Shown here: piece by piece, positions 1-6,138 of the stretch
Numbering within the stretch: position 1 is the first letter of the stretch
How the letters are laid out: every line of letters starts with the position of its first letter
Source of the DNA: Cytophagales bacterium
GTDB lineage: Bacteria; Bacteroidota; Bacteroidia; Cytophagales; 172606-1
DNA: 64,000 nt
Assembly (NCBI GenBank): GCA_030446715.1
Contig: JAUJMU010000006.1
Coordinates: 186,001 to 250,000 of the forward strand
Direction of reading: 5' to 3'
Made by a program: the position numbers and the translations under genes
The notes under the pieces: model-generated
What the model was told of the DNA's origin: nothing
The model's input: the letters and a program-made list of their open reading frames with translations, nothing else
Databases searched by the model: none

Positions 1-680
1 ACCATCCGGAACTGGCCATTGAGTACAAAAACACCGCCCGGCAACCCAGAGGGGCTGATGCTGATCTGGGCATCGGTTTTAATCCGGTTCCCATAGACGT
101 GATTGCCAATGGACCGGGATCAGACGGCCGTCTGCTGATTGACAATGTATTCGCCCGCCTGCTGTTTACGGGGGTTGAGCCGGCAAAGGAAAGCAGCGTG
201 ACGGAGGTAAGGAACCCTAAAAATACCCTGATCGGGAAAGAAGTGGTAACGCAGTATGCGGATGTACCCGAATACAGGAACAGGGAACTGATCTACCCCA
301 CGGCCTGGCGGGTGATAAAGGCTGACGGCACCCGTGAACTTACAAGGGCGTGGACCCGCCCCGGTTACGACGAGGACGAACGGCTGACAGACCTGCTGCT
401 GAATGCCCGGGTGGAGGCATCCGCCCGGCCCCACGAAAAGATCACGGGAACGCTGGACGGTAACGTGTTACCCATTGATTACCTCAGAATTACCTACCAC
501 AGAAACAAAGTGTACAAGATTAACGGGTTCACCTGGGATGTGCGCAAACGCAGTGTGCAGGTGGAACTGATTGAGGTACTTACGGACCTTCCGGTGCGGC
601 CTGATTACCTGCTGACGGAAGAATACCTGATTATTACAACAGAAGAAAATACGGCAATCATAACTGAAAGACGCACTTAA
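1..680 (+). CDS. Phage tail/baseplate-like protein, C-terminal part
   Basis: The frame is open from the first complete codon at position 3, so the gene begins before the window; the first internal ATG is at 99. About 226 residues are visible and the stop is at 678-680. The sequence is soluble, rich in charged and aromatic residues, with no signal peptide or membrane segment. The C-terminal half (YKINGFTWDVRKRSVQVELI region) resembles the end of structural tail proteins I recall from Bacteroidota phages, which is a weak recognition only. It is followed by a short gene in the same direction and lies in the element that carries the integrase. It could equally be another element-borne hypothetical protein. 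Confidence 0.4.
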   Translation, partial: HPELAIEYKNTARQPRGADADLGIGFNPVPIDVIANGPGSDGRLLIDNVFARLLFTGVEPAKESSVTEVRNPKNTLIGKEVVTQYADVPEYRNRELIYPTAWRVIKADGTRELTRAWTRPGYDEDERLTDLLLNARVEASARPHEKITGTLDGNVLPIDYLRITYHRNKVYKINGFTWDVRKRSVQVELIEVLTDLPVRPDYLLTEEYLIITTEENTAIITERRT

Positions 681-838
681 AAACTTAAACGGTTCACAAA
701 TCAGTCCTGACTTCAATGACCCGGCAGCAGGCGGTGTTTTGAGAAAAACACAGTATCAATCTGGATCAGGGAATGCAGCGGGGACGGCACCCTGATCAGC
801 CGCAACATGAAAACAGGGCAGATCAGACCGGTAATCCA

Positions 839-1159
839 ATGATAACACAAGATCAGGATACACTGCCACCGCCGCCGTTCGGCATCAAACCATTTCCTAC
901 ACCCTTTGAGCTGATTGGCATCAACCGGGAGCAGGAGCAGGCTTACCGGGAAATCATTGCAAAGCCGTTCTGGACTGCTACGGACAACTGGCTGATTTAC
1001 CACGCCCGGATGGAGTGGCGGCAGGAAGAAAGGCTGTGGTATATTCCGTATTCTCATCCGGAGCTGCTGGCCTTTGATCCCCGTACGGATGATCAGATTG
1101 CCGGCAGGGTGCAGAAGCTGCTGATTGAGGAGCGCAGCCGGGAGGGCGTCCCACAATAA
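839..1159 (+). CDS. Hypothetical protein of the integrated element
   Basis: A 106-residue protein starting MITQDQDTLPPPPFGIKPF; an in-frame ATG at 773 would add 22 residues. I prefer 839 because that ATG overlaps, as ATGA, the stop of a short upstream reading frame ending at 842, a normal coupling arrangement. The protein has a proline-rich start and a Trp/Tyr-rich middle (WTATDNWLIYHARMEWRQEE), with no signal peptide. I do not recognise a family. Direction and position suggest it belongs with the phage-like gene upstream. A strong hairpin follows its stop. Confidence 0.5.
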   Translation: MITQDQDTLPPPPFGIKPFPTPFELIGINREQEQAYREIIAKPFWTATDNWLIYHARMEWRQEERLWYIPYSHPELLAFDPRTDDQIAGRVQKLLIEERSREGVPQ

Positions 1160-1161
1160 AA

Positions 1162-1181
1162 AAGGGGCACTGGTGCCCCTT
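1162..1181. terminator. Bidirectional terminator between convergent genes
   Basis: A 9-bp perfect stem (AAGGGGCAC / GTGCCCCTT) with a 2-base loop, preceded by an A-run on the plus strand, separates the plus-strand gene ending at 1159 from the minus-strand gene ending at 1180. The stem overlaps the stop codon of the minus-strand gene. Confidence 0.7.
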
Positions 1182-2481
1182 ACCTGTTATTCACCTCAGA
1201 TATAAGCTGATCAATTATGCCGGCTCGTTTAGGCTTACCCAATCCGCCATTTGTTTGTTTGTTTCCTAAGGTTTTATTAAACAGGTCCGGCAGATTGGTT
1301 CCTGCCAGATCTCCCGGCGATTCTTTAAAAAAGACGTTTTGTGCAATAGACCACTTCAAGTCATAGGAGTCTTTATCTATCATAGGTTTTAGCTCATAGA
1401 GTAAATAAGATAACAGAGTGGGTCCGCCTTTCCACTGCAGCGAAACGGGCACAGTGTTTTTGCATTCTAATCCCATAATGGCTTGCAGGTTCTCCATTTT
1501 ACAGTTAATCACCTTTGCATCTGTCAGCCCTTCAAATAATGTAGCTAATGCGTCAGGAGACTTTTGCCACCTGAAGATTTTATCTGGCTTGAAACAAAAA
1601 CCACTCTTTGACTGTCCCATGTCAACAACATCCTGATGAAGTGCTGTTGCTGTTGCTGAACAGGGTTGTGGGCTCGGGGACAGCACTTCATATAGTTCTG
1701 AAGGATAAATGTCTTCCTTATTGATAAACGGCTCTTTACCTTCCCTCTGCTCATCCTTTTTGAACCACATCAACCATTCCAGATATTTCAGATGGATAAT
1801 TAAATCAAGGTGGGTGCCCTCAATGGGCCAAATGCCTTCATAATGGTTGTGAATCAAATCAATATGGTGGGGTTCAAGAGCATATCTCCCATCTTCGCCC
1901 TTCAATGTCTGAATATAAATCTTCTTATAATTGGTTCTGTAAAGACCAATCCGTTTCTTTGTCATAGCTATTTCAAGCCTGAGCAACTCCTCCTTTATGA
2001 CAGTTTGTTTATACTGATCCAAGAAAATTTCAATTCTAATATCCAGATGCCTTGATGTGTTTTCGGCAAAGGCTTTCTCCTGTTCACTTCTGATCTTATC
2101 ATAATCCGCGTAGTCAATTTTCTCAAGCTCAGTGAGCAAAGAATAATGAGGTTTGGCCTCTTCAGGGGAGGCATCTTTGAATAAATCAGGCCCTGAATAA
2201 GGTATTTCCTTTTCTTTTGCTTGGATCCATTCAAAAATGATGGTGGCAATTGTACGGGTTAGAACAGAATAGGCAATTCCGATCGTACCCATCGTAGCCA
2301 TGCCAGCCGCTTTAATCGATACATCCTCTTGGTATCTGTGAATATCAGATTTCATTGTGCGCAGAAATAAGCTTTTATCACCTCTAACCATCTCAAACCG
2401 GCTGTTGAGGCTTTTCTCAATCTTGGCTGGATTAAGGCCATGATTAAAAATAGTGCCGATAAAATCTAAATTCTTATCCAT
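1180..2481 (-). CDS. Unknown 433-residue cargo protein of the integrated element
   Basis: I do not recognise this protein. It is visibly more AT-rich than its neighbours, which fits horizontal acquisition. The N-terminal 60 residues are charged. Residues about 60-87 form one hydrophobic stretch (GMATMGTIGIAYSVLTRTIA) that could be a membrane segment. The middle (90-260) is charged and helical-looking with KEELLRLEIAMTKKR. The C-terminal third contains FRWQKSPDALATLFEGL and LSYLLYELKPMIDKDSYDLKW. That layout reminds me of the small C-terminal domain of RteC-type Bacteroidota element proteins, but only loosely. It stands alone between a convergent terminator and the insertion sequence. Function cannot be assigned; a defence or element-regulation role is only a guess from context. 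Confidence 0.6.
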   Translation of the reverse strand: MDKNLDFIGTIFNHGLNPAKIEKSLNSRFEMVRGDKSLFLRTMKSDIHRYQEDVSIKAAGMATMGTIGIAYSVLTRTIATIIFEWIQAKEKEIPYSGPDLFKDASPEEAKPHYSLLTELEKIDYADYDKIRSEQEKAFAENTSRHLDIRIEIFLDQYKQTVIKEELLRLEIAMTKKRIGLYRTNYKKIYIQTLKGEDGRYALEPHHIDLIHNHYEGIWPIEGTHLDLIIHLKYLEWLMWFKKDEQREGKEPFINKEDIYPSELYEVLSPSPQPCSATATALHQDVVDMGQSKSGFCFKPDKIFRWQKSPDALATLFEGLTDAKVINCKMENLQAIMGLECKNTVPVSLQWKGGPTLLSYLLYELKPMIDKDSYDLKWSIAQNVFFKESPGDLAGTNLPDLFNKTLGNKQTNGGLGKPKRAGIIDQLISEVNNR

Positions 2482-2500
2482 AAGACAGAAAGAGGACTAG

Positions 2501-3876
2501 TACTACAGCGGCATTTAAGGAGGGGAAGCATTTCGTTTCTTGTAATGGCACTTTTGGGCCCTTCTCTGATGCCTTCTTCTCCAGTTGGACCAATGCAGGA
2601 CTTGCCCAGCCAAGGGCATTCTAAACAGCAATAGCCAGCAGAGCAATTGTCTTATTTCGGCAGCAGACAAAGCGATGAGTTCATCACTGGCAGTGTTTTA
2701 TTTTAGTTCTTTTGCCCGTACGGCTACCAGGAAAGCATGGGCTAGCAGGGCTAAGGTTATATGGCGGTACCAGGCCTGCCACTTGCGTACTTCGTAGTGA
2801 TCCAGTCCGCACTCCCCTTCAGCTAACCCGAATCCCTGCTCGATCTGCCAGCGCTGGCCGGCTATCTTGACTAATTGTTCTAATGAGGCTTCCTGGCGAG
2901 GGGCAAAAACCACATAATAAGCTATATCAGCGGGGTCTTCCAGACTCCGCCTCAGGAGTAAGCAGTGACCCAAGTGGGCTTCCGCTGCCACCTGCAGGCG
3001 CCACAGGGGCACTACTGCCCAGTCATAGAGGCGCGGTCCTTTGGCCCCTTCCCCGGCCGGTAAGCGCTGCCAGTCTTTGGGCCCGGCCTTTTGAGCAATC
3101 TCACTGGCGGGCAACTGCCTGAAGCCCTCAACCCACAAAGGTTCATTCCTGGGCACGGCCAGCACAAAAGACACCTCTTGCTCTTCCAGCCACCTCCTCA
3201 GCCTGCGATCTCCCCCATAGATACTCTCGCCGGTCACCCACCTGAAAGGCACTTTTTCATCAATTGCTGTTTGGATCATCTGCCGGGCCAGCGCTGGTTT
3301 AGTGGCAAACTTGGTTTGCCTGGCGATGCCTGACAGTTTGCTCCCCTGCCGGTCCCCGAGCCAGTCTTTGGGCAAATACAAACGCCCATCAATAAAGGCC
3401 GATCCACTCTGGGTGGCATAAGCTAAGAACACGCCAATCTGACAATTCCCGACTCTGCCCGCTGTGCCACTGTATTGCCGTTGGACTCCGGCCGACTGAT
3501 CTCCCTTCTTGAGAAAGCCCGTCTCATTGACGATCAATACGCCTTCTTGTGATCCTGTTTGCTCTGCCACATATCCTCTCAGCGCCTTCATCACCTGCTC
3601 ACTCTGCCAGTCGGCCTGGTTGAGCAAGCGTTGCACTCCGTCCGGGTTCAACTCCCCTGACTGTTCTGCCAGTTGCCAGCCGTTCTTTCGCTCACACTGG
3701 CTTAAGAGCCTTTCAAATATCCCAATGCTCTTTTTCGAGGCTCTGAGCGTGAAAAGCAGGGCGCAATCCTGCCATGTAGTGCTTCTGGTTCTGCCTCCCG
3801 CTCCGCTGTCATCTCGCTCATGATAGTCCACTCATTAGTGCTACGCTAAGTTACCAACTTAACTGCCGCTGTAGTA
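2501..3876 (-). mobile_element. IS701-type insertion sequence, decayed
   Basis: Terminal inverted repeats start TACTACAGCGGCATTTAAG at the left and TACTACAGCGGCAGTTAAG (read inward) at the right, with one mismatch over the first 19 bases. The element is 1376 bp and holds one transposase gene on the minus strand. It is flanked by CTAG on the left (2497-2500) and CTAA on the right (3877-3880). IS701-family elements usually make 4-bp target duplications, so these look like an original duplication with one changed base. The transposase is disrupted, so the copy is probably immobile on its own. Confidence 0.85.
2515..3831 (-). pseudogene. IS701-family DDE transposase with in-frame stop and altered catalytic residues
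   Basis: The open frame runs 3831-2698 (377 codons). The TAA at 2698-2700 is followed in the same frame by 60 more sense codons down to a TAA at 2515-2517. These include the family-typical ending HWSNWRRRHQRRAQKCHY, so a nonsense mutation has cut the protein. The N-terminal part (ERKNGWQLAEQSGE) and core are well conserved. The first catalytic motif, normally DETGFLKKG, reads NETGFLKKG. The second, normally a TGDxxYG-like motif, reads TGESIYG. The third, WQIEQGF, keeps its Glu. From family knowledge, loss of both Asp residues should abolish transposition. Family assignment is firm and inactivity is a strong inference. Confidence 0.85.
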
Positions 3877-3880
3877 CTAA

Positions 3881-3910
3881 GAAGCCTTGGTTGGTGAAAG
3901 ATCAGATTCC
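3881..3910 (-). repeat. Degenerate copy of the integrase gene 3' end
   Basis: Positions 3881-3910 match 4532-4561 at 24 of 30 bases. Read on the minus strand, the second copy encodes the last residues of the integrase (EFDLSPTKTS, stop), and this copy would encode ESDLSPTKAS, stop. The pair brackets the toxin-antitoxin cassette, suggesting duplication or recombination at the integrase tail brought the cassette in. Confidence 0.55.
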
Positions 3911-4311
3911 GACAAATGGATTGATAATGGTAAGCGTATCAATGGCCTGACTGCCGTGCATGTCCTCCGAGTAGATCCGGGTGCATCCGTTCTCCAGGGC
4001 TGTAGCGACAATCAGACTGTCGTAGTAGGAAAACCCGTAGCGGTGCTTCACTTCGAATGCCCGCCGGATGGTAGACGGCAGGATGAGGACCACCGGCAGG
4101 GCGTTCATGAAGTAACCGGCCCGGATTGCAGCATCCGGAAAGGAGAGCCGGCCTTTGCGGACGGTGGCCGTTACAAATTCCCCGATCACCTGAGTAGAAA
4201 GCATCAGGTCCGGTTCCGTGCTCAGAATGTGCAGCGCCGCTGCTCCTTGCCGCTACCCGCATCCAGGGAGTAGATCAGAAAATTGGTATCCAGGAAGGTC
4301 TTACCGCTCAT
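3902..4311 (-). pseudogene. VapC-like PIN-domain toxin, frameshifted
   Basis: PIN-domain proteins of VapC type are Mg-dependent ribonucleases inhibited by a co-encoded antitoxin. Translation from the ATG at 4311-4309 gives MSGKTFLDTNFLIYSLDAGS, a typical PIN start with its first acidic residue, then hits a stop after about 29 codons. The next frame continues with LHILSTEPDLMLSTQVIGEF through FSYYDSLIVATALENG and SEDMHGSQ to a stop at 3902. Restoring one base near 4240, at a short CGG run, joins the two into about 136 residues, the normal length. The conserved acidic positions are present. The start overlaps the end of the antitoxin gene by 11 bp. The frameshift may be real or a sequencing error. 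Confidence 0.8.
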
Positions 4312-4525
4312 TGGCCTCATCCCGGTTGAATTTGAAGCCGTCGGGCATCTGTACCGGGTTGGCCCTGAGAAAGTCCGTCAGGCGTTTGCGGTCTGCCGGA
4401 CCCGGGTCCGGCTCCTGACCGTCGTCCTGCAAAAGAAGCTGGCGCACCTCGGCTTGTACCTGCTCAGGCAGGGCCCGGTACACGGTAAGAAAGGCGTGTG
4501 CGGTTTGTTGGGTTGGAGTGTTCAT
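4301..4525 (-). CDS. Probable antitoxin of the PIN toxin-antitoxin pair
   Basis: A 74-residue protein starting MNTPTQQTAHAFLTVYRALP. It is mostly helical and acidic in the middle (LLLQDDGQEPDPGPADRKRL), ending in a charged tail (FKFNRDEANER). The length, acidic character and 11-bp overlap with the PIN gene downstream are what is expected of a VapB-like or DUF2281-like antitoxin. I see no clear AbrB, RHH or Phd motif, so the DNA-binding class is open. It follows the integrase gene stop (4528) by 2 bp, so the three genes may be cotranscribed. Confidence 0.65.
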   Translation of the reverse strand: MNTPTQQTAHAFLTVYRALPEQVQAEVRQLLLQDDGQEPDPGPADRKRLTDFLRANPVQMPDGFKFNRDEANER

Positions 4526-4527
4526 AA

Positions 4528-5511
4528 TCAGGAAGTTTTGGTAGGTGAGAGATCGAATTCCAGCCGGTTTACGGCCTGCTGTTTCATACTCTCCACCGTG
4601 CGGAGGTACTTGGTGGTATGGGTCAGGTCCGAATGCCCCAAGAGGTTTGAGACCGTGTGCAGGTCCGTGGCATTCAGCAGCAGGTTGCAGGCGAAAGAGT
4701 GCCGGGCTACATGGTAGGAAAGATGTTTGCTCAGGCCGGCACGGCCGGCCCATGTCCGAAGGTTCTTGTTGGTACCGTTGGCCGTGGGCATCTCAAAAAC
4801 AGGTGCGTCAGGCTCTTTCCTCTCTCCCATCAGAATCCGGGCCGTGGCGTTGAGGGTAATCATTACGGACAGGTCCGTTTTACTCTGCAGGACCCGTATT
4901 GCCGTCTCATCCACGTGCTTCCAGCGGAGGGCCACAATATCCACAAACCTGAGGCCGGTCATACAGCTGAACAGGAAGGCCCGCCGTACGGTCTCATTCC
5001 CGCAATGAGTGGCAGCCAGCTGCCTTATCTCGGCAACCGTCAGAACGTCCTTGCGTACCTGCCCCTTGCCGGCCTTATTCTGCACATCCGCCGCGGGGCT
5101 TGCCGGGAATATCTTATCCCGCACCGCCTGCCTGAGAACCTGTTTGAACCGGGCAAAGTAGGTGGCCGGGGTTTCCCCGTACAGATGCTGCTCCAGATGC
5201 TCTTTAAAGCCATGGCACAGGCTTTCTGTTACCTCGTTGGGCCGCAGGTGTGTTCTCTCTCCCAGATAGGCTTTAAAGTAGCGCAGCGCCCCTTCTACCG
5301 TCCTTACGTTCTTCTTCTGGTAAGTGGCAGCGTAGTTTTCAAAGTACTCAATGAAGTTGATCTTCTTTTTGATCGGGGAGCCAAAGCCGTGTTCCTCGGA
5401 GCTGGTCTGAAGCCGGCTTTTTGTCAGAATGTTTTCAGCCAGTTTCAGCGTTTCCTTGTTGTGCTGCTTTTCGTTCTCATCCTTGGGGCGTTTGAACAGG
5501 TACAGCTTCAA
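4528..5511 (-). CDS. Tyrosine recombinase/integrase (N-terminus shifted out of frame)
   Basis: A phage-integrase-family protein that would catalyse site-specific insertion and excision of the element. Visible features are an N-terminal SAM-like core-binding region (YFENYAATYQKKNVRTVEGA), then the catalytic domain with R in TGLRFVDIVALRW, K in QSKTDLS, HxxR in YHVARHSFACN, H in LLGHSDLTHTTKY, and the final Tyr of TKYLRT. The true start appears to be the ATG at 5602-5600 in another frame. It gives MSITLRKKILKDGRQSL, the usual N-terminus of Bacteroidota integrases, and joins this frame near 5545-5553 if two bases are added (or one removed). The coordinates given are the uninterrupted frame only. 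It lies next to tRNA-Leu, the likely attachment site. Confidence 0.85.
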   Translation of the reverse strand: MKLYLFKRPKDENEKQHNKETLKLAENILTKSRLQTSSEEHGFGSPIKKKINFIEYFENYAATYQKKNVRTVEGALRYFKAYLGERTHLRPNEVTESLCHGFKEHLEQHLYGETPATYFARFKQVLRQAVRDKIFPASPAADVQNKAGKGQVRKDVLTVAEIRQLAATHCGNETVRRAFLFSCMTGLRFVDIVALRWKHVDETAIRVLQSKTDLSVMITLNATARILMGERKEPDAPVFEMPTANGTNKNLRTWAGRAGLSKHLSYHVARHSFACNLLLNATDLHTVSNLLGHSDLTHTTKYLRTVESMKQQAVNRLEFDLSPTKTS

Positions 5512-5709
5512 AAACTCCTTGCGCCTGCCCTCTTCCCCGTAGTGATCGGTACAGACTTTGTCTCCCGTCTTTGAGTATCTTCTTTCTGAGAGTGATTGAC
5601 ATACGTTCCCTTGGTTTCCTTTGCTTTACAATATAGCAAAAGAAGAGACACGGGGGACAAGCGGGAGACAAAAAAAGTAAAACCAACGACAAACAACGGA
5701 AAGAAAGCC

Positions 5710-5752
5710 AAGTAAAAAGCCCCGAATCTTAACGAAACGAGGCTTTTTACTT
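5710..5752. terminator. Terminator-like hairpin between tRNA-Leu and integrase
   Basis: AAGTAAAAAGCC pairs with GGCTTTTTACTT over 12 bp, with a further CCG/CGA-type partial match inside and A/T tracts on both sides. It is positioned to end the tRNA-Leu transcript (minus strand) before the integrase gene, and could act in either direction. Confidence 0.65.
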
Positions 5753-5782
5753 GTTGTTGTTTGCTCTTGTTTGAGCCTAAGA

Positions 5783-5868
5783 TACCAGGAGCGGGAATCG
5801 AACCCGCACGGGCTTTAAGGCCCACGAGATTTTAAGTCTCGCGTGTCTACCGATTCCACCATCCCGGC
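5783..5868 (-). tRNA. tRNA-Leu (anticodon UAA), likely integration site
   Basis: An 86-nt cloverleaf can be folded on the minus strand: acceptor 5' GCCGGGA, D arm GGTGGAATCGGTAGACACG, anticodon stem CGAGA/TCTCG around loop CTTAAAA (anticodon TAA), long variable arm, and T arm with GGTTCGATTCC. CCA is not encoded. The 3' acceptor strand reads UCCUGGU and not the exact complement UCCCGGC, leaving G-U pairs at positions 1-72 and 4-69. Such silent changes are what an integrating element leaves when it supplies its own copy of the tRNA 3' end. Confidence 0.93.
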
Positions 5869-5900
5869 TTCAACTACTGTATGGTAGTTGTCCCAAAGGA

Positions 5901-5924
5901 AAAAGCACCTGTAACGGTGCTTTT
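5901..5924. terminator. Hairpin between tRNA-Gly and tRNA-Leu
   Basis: AAAAGCACC and GGTGCTTTT form a 9-bp perfect stem around a 6-base loop, ending in a T-run on either strand. It separates the two tRNA genes. A second short inverted repeat, CAACTAC/GTAGTTG (5871-5890), lies just before the tRNA-Leu 5' end. Confidence 0.65.
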
Positions 5925-5932
5925 CGAAGGAG

Positions 5933-6005
5933 AGCGAAAGACGGGGTTCGAACCCGCGACCTCGACCTTGGCAAGGTCGCGCTCTACCAGCTGAGCTACT
6001 TTCGC
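5933..6005 (-). tRNA. tRNA-Gly (anticodon GCC)
   Basis: A 73-nt cloverleaf on the minus strand: acceptor GCGAAAG/CTTTCGC with discriminator U, D arm with AGCTCAGCTGGTAGAGC, anticodon stem CGACC/GGTCG around TTGCCAA (anticodon GCC), and T loop GGTTCGAACCC. CCA is not encoded. Confidence 0.96.
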
Positions 6006-6048
6006 GTGAATTAAGGATGCAAATATAGGGTAACCGCAAAAAACTTCA

Positions 6049-6073
6049 AGGAATTTTTAATAAAAAAATTCCT
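6049..6073. terminator. AT-rich hairpin downstream of mutS
   Basis: AGGAATTTTT (6049-6058) pairs with AAAAATTCCT (6064-6073). On the minus strand it is followed by a T-rich tract, so it could end the mutS transcript before tRNA-Gly. The stem is AT-rich and weak. Confidence 0.4.
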
Positions 6074-6138
6074 CATGCGGCAAAAAAAAGGCCTTCCACT
6101 CCTTCACTTTCCGGCTGCCACCGCTCATTTTCAAAGCA

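Larger units (their letters stand above)
1..5783. mobile_element. Right end of an integrated element (prophage or integrative element) in tRNA-Leu
   Basis: A tyrosine recombinase gene lies about 270 bp from the 3' end of tRNA-Leu(UAA), the usual arrangement for elements that integrate into a tRNA 3' end. Between the window edge and the tRNA lie a phage-like structural gene, an AT-richer unknown gene, an insertion sequence and a toxin-antitoxin pair, all typical accessory content. The left end and its attachment site are outside the window, so size and type (phage or conjugative) cannot be decided. The element boundary at 5783 is inferred from the tRNA end and is not proven. Confidence 0.6.

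Noticed and set aside
3887-4273. 128-codon plus-strand frame across the PIN toxin region
   Set aside because: The PIN motifs read on the minus strand, with antitoxin overlap; the plus-strand frame has no likeness to any family.
4657-5574. 305-codon plus-strand frame antisense to the integrase
   Set aside because: The integrase motifs on the minus strand are unambiguous; the opposite frame is a codon-bias shadow.
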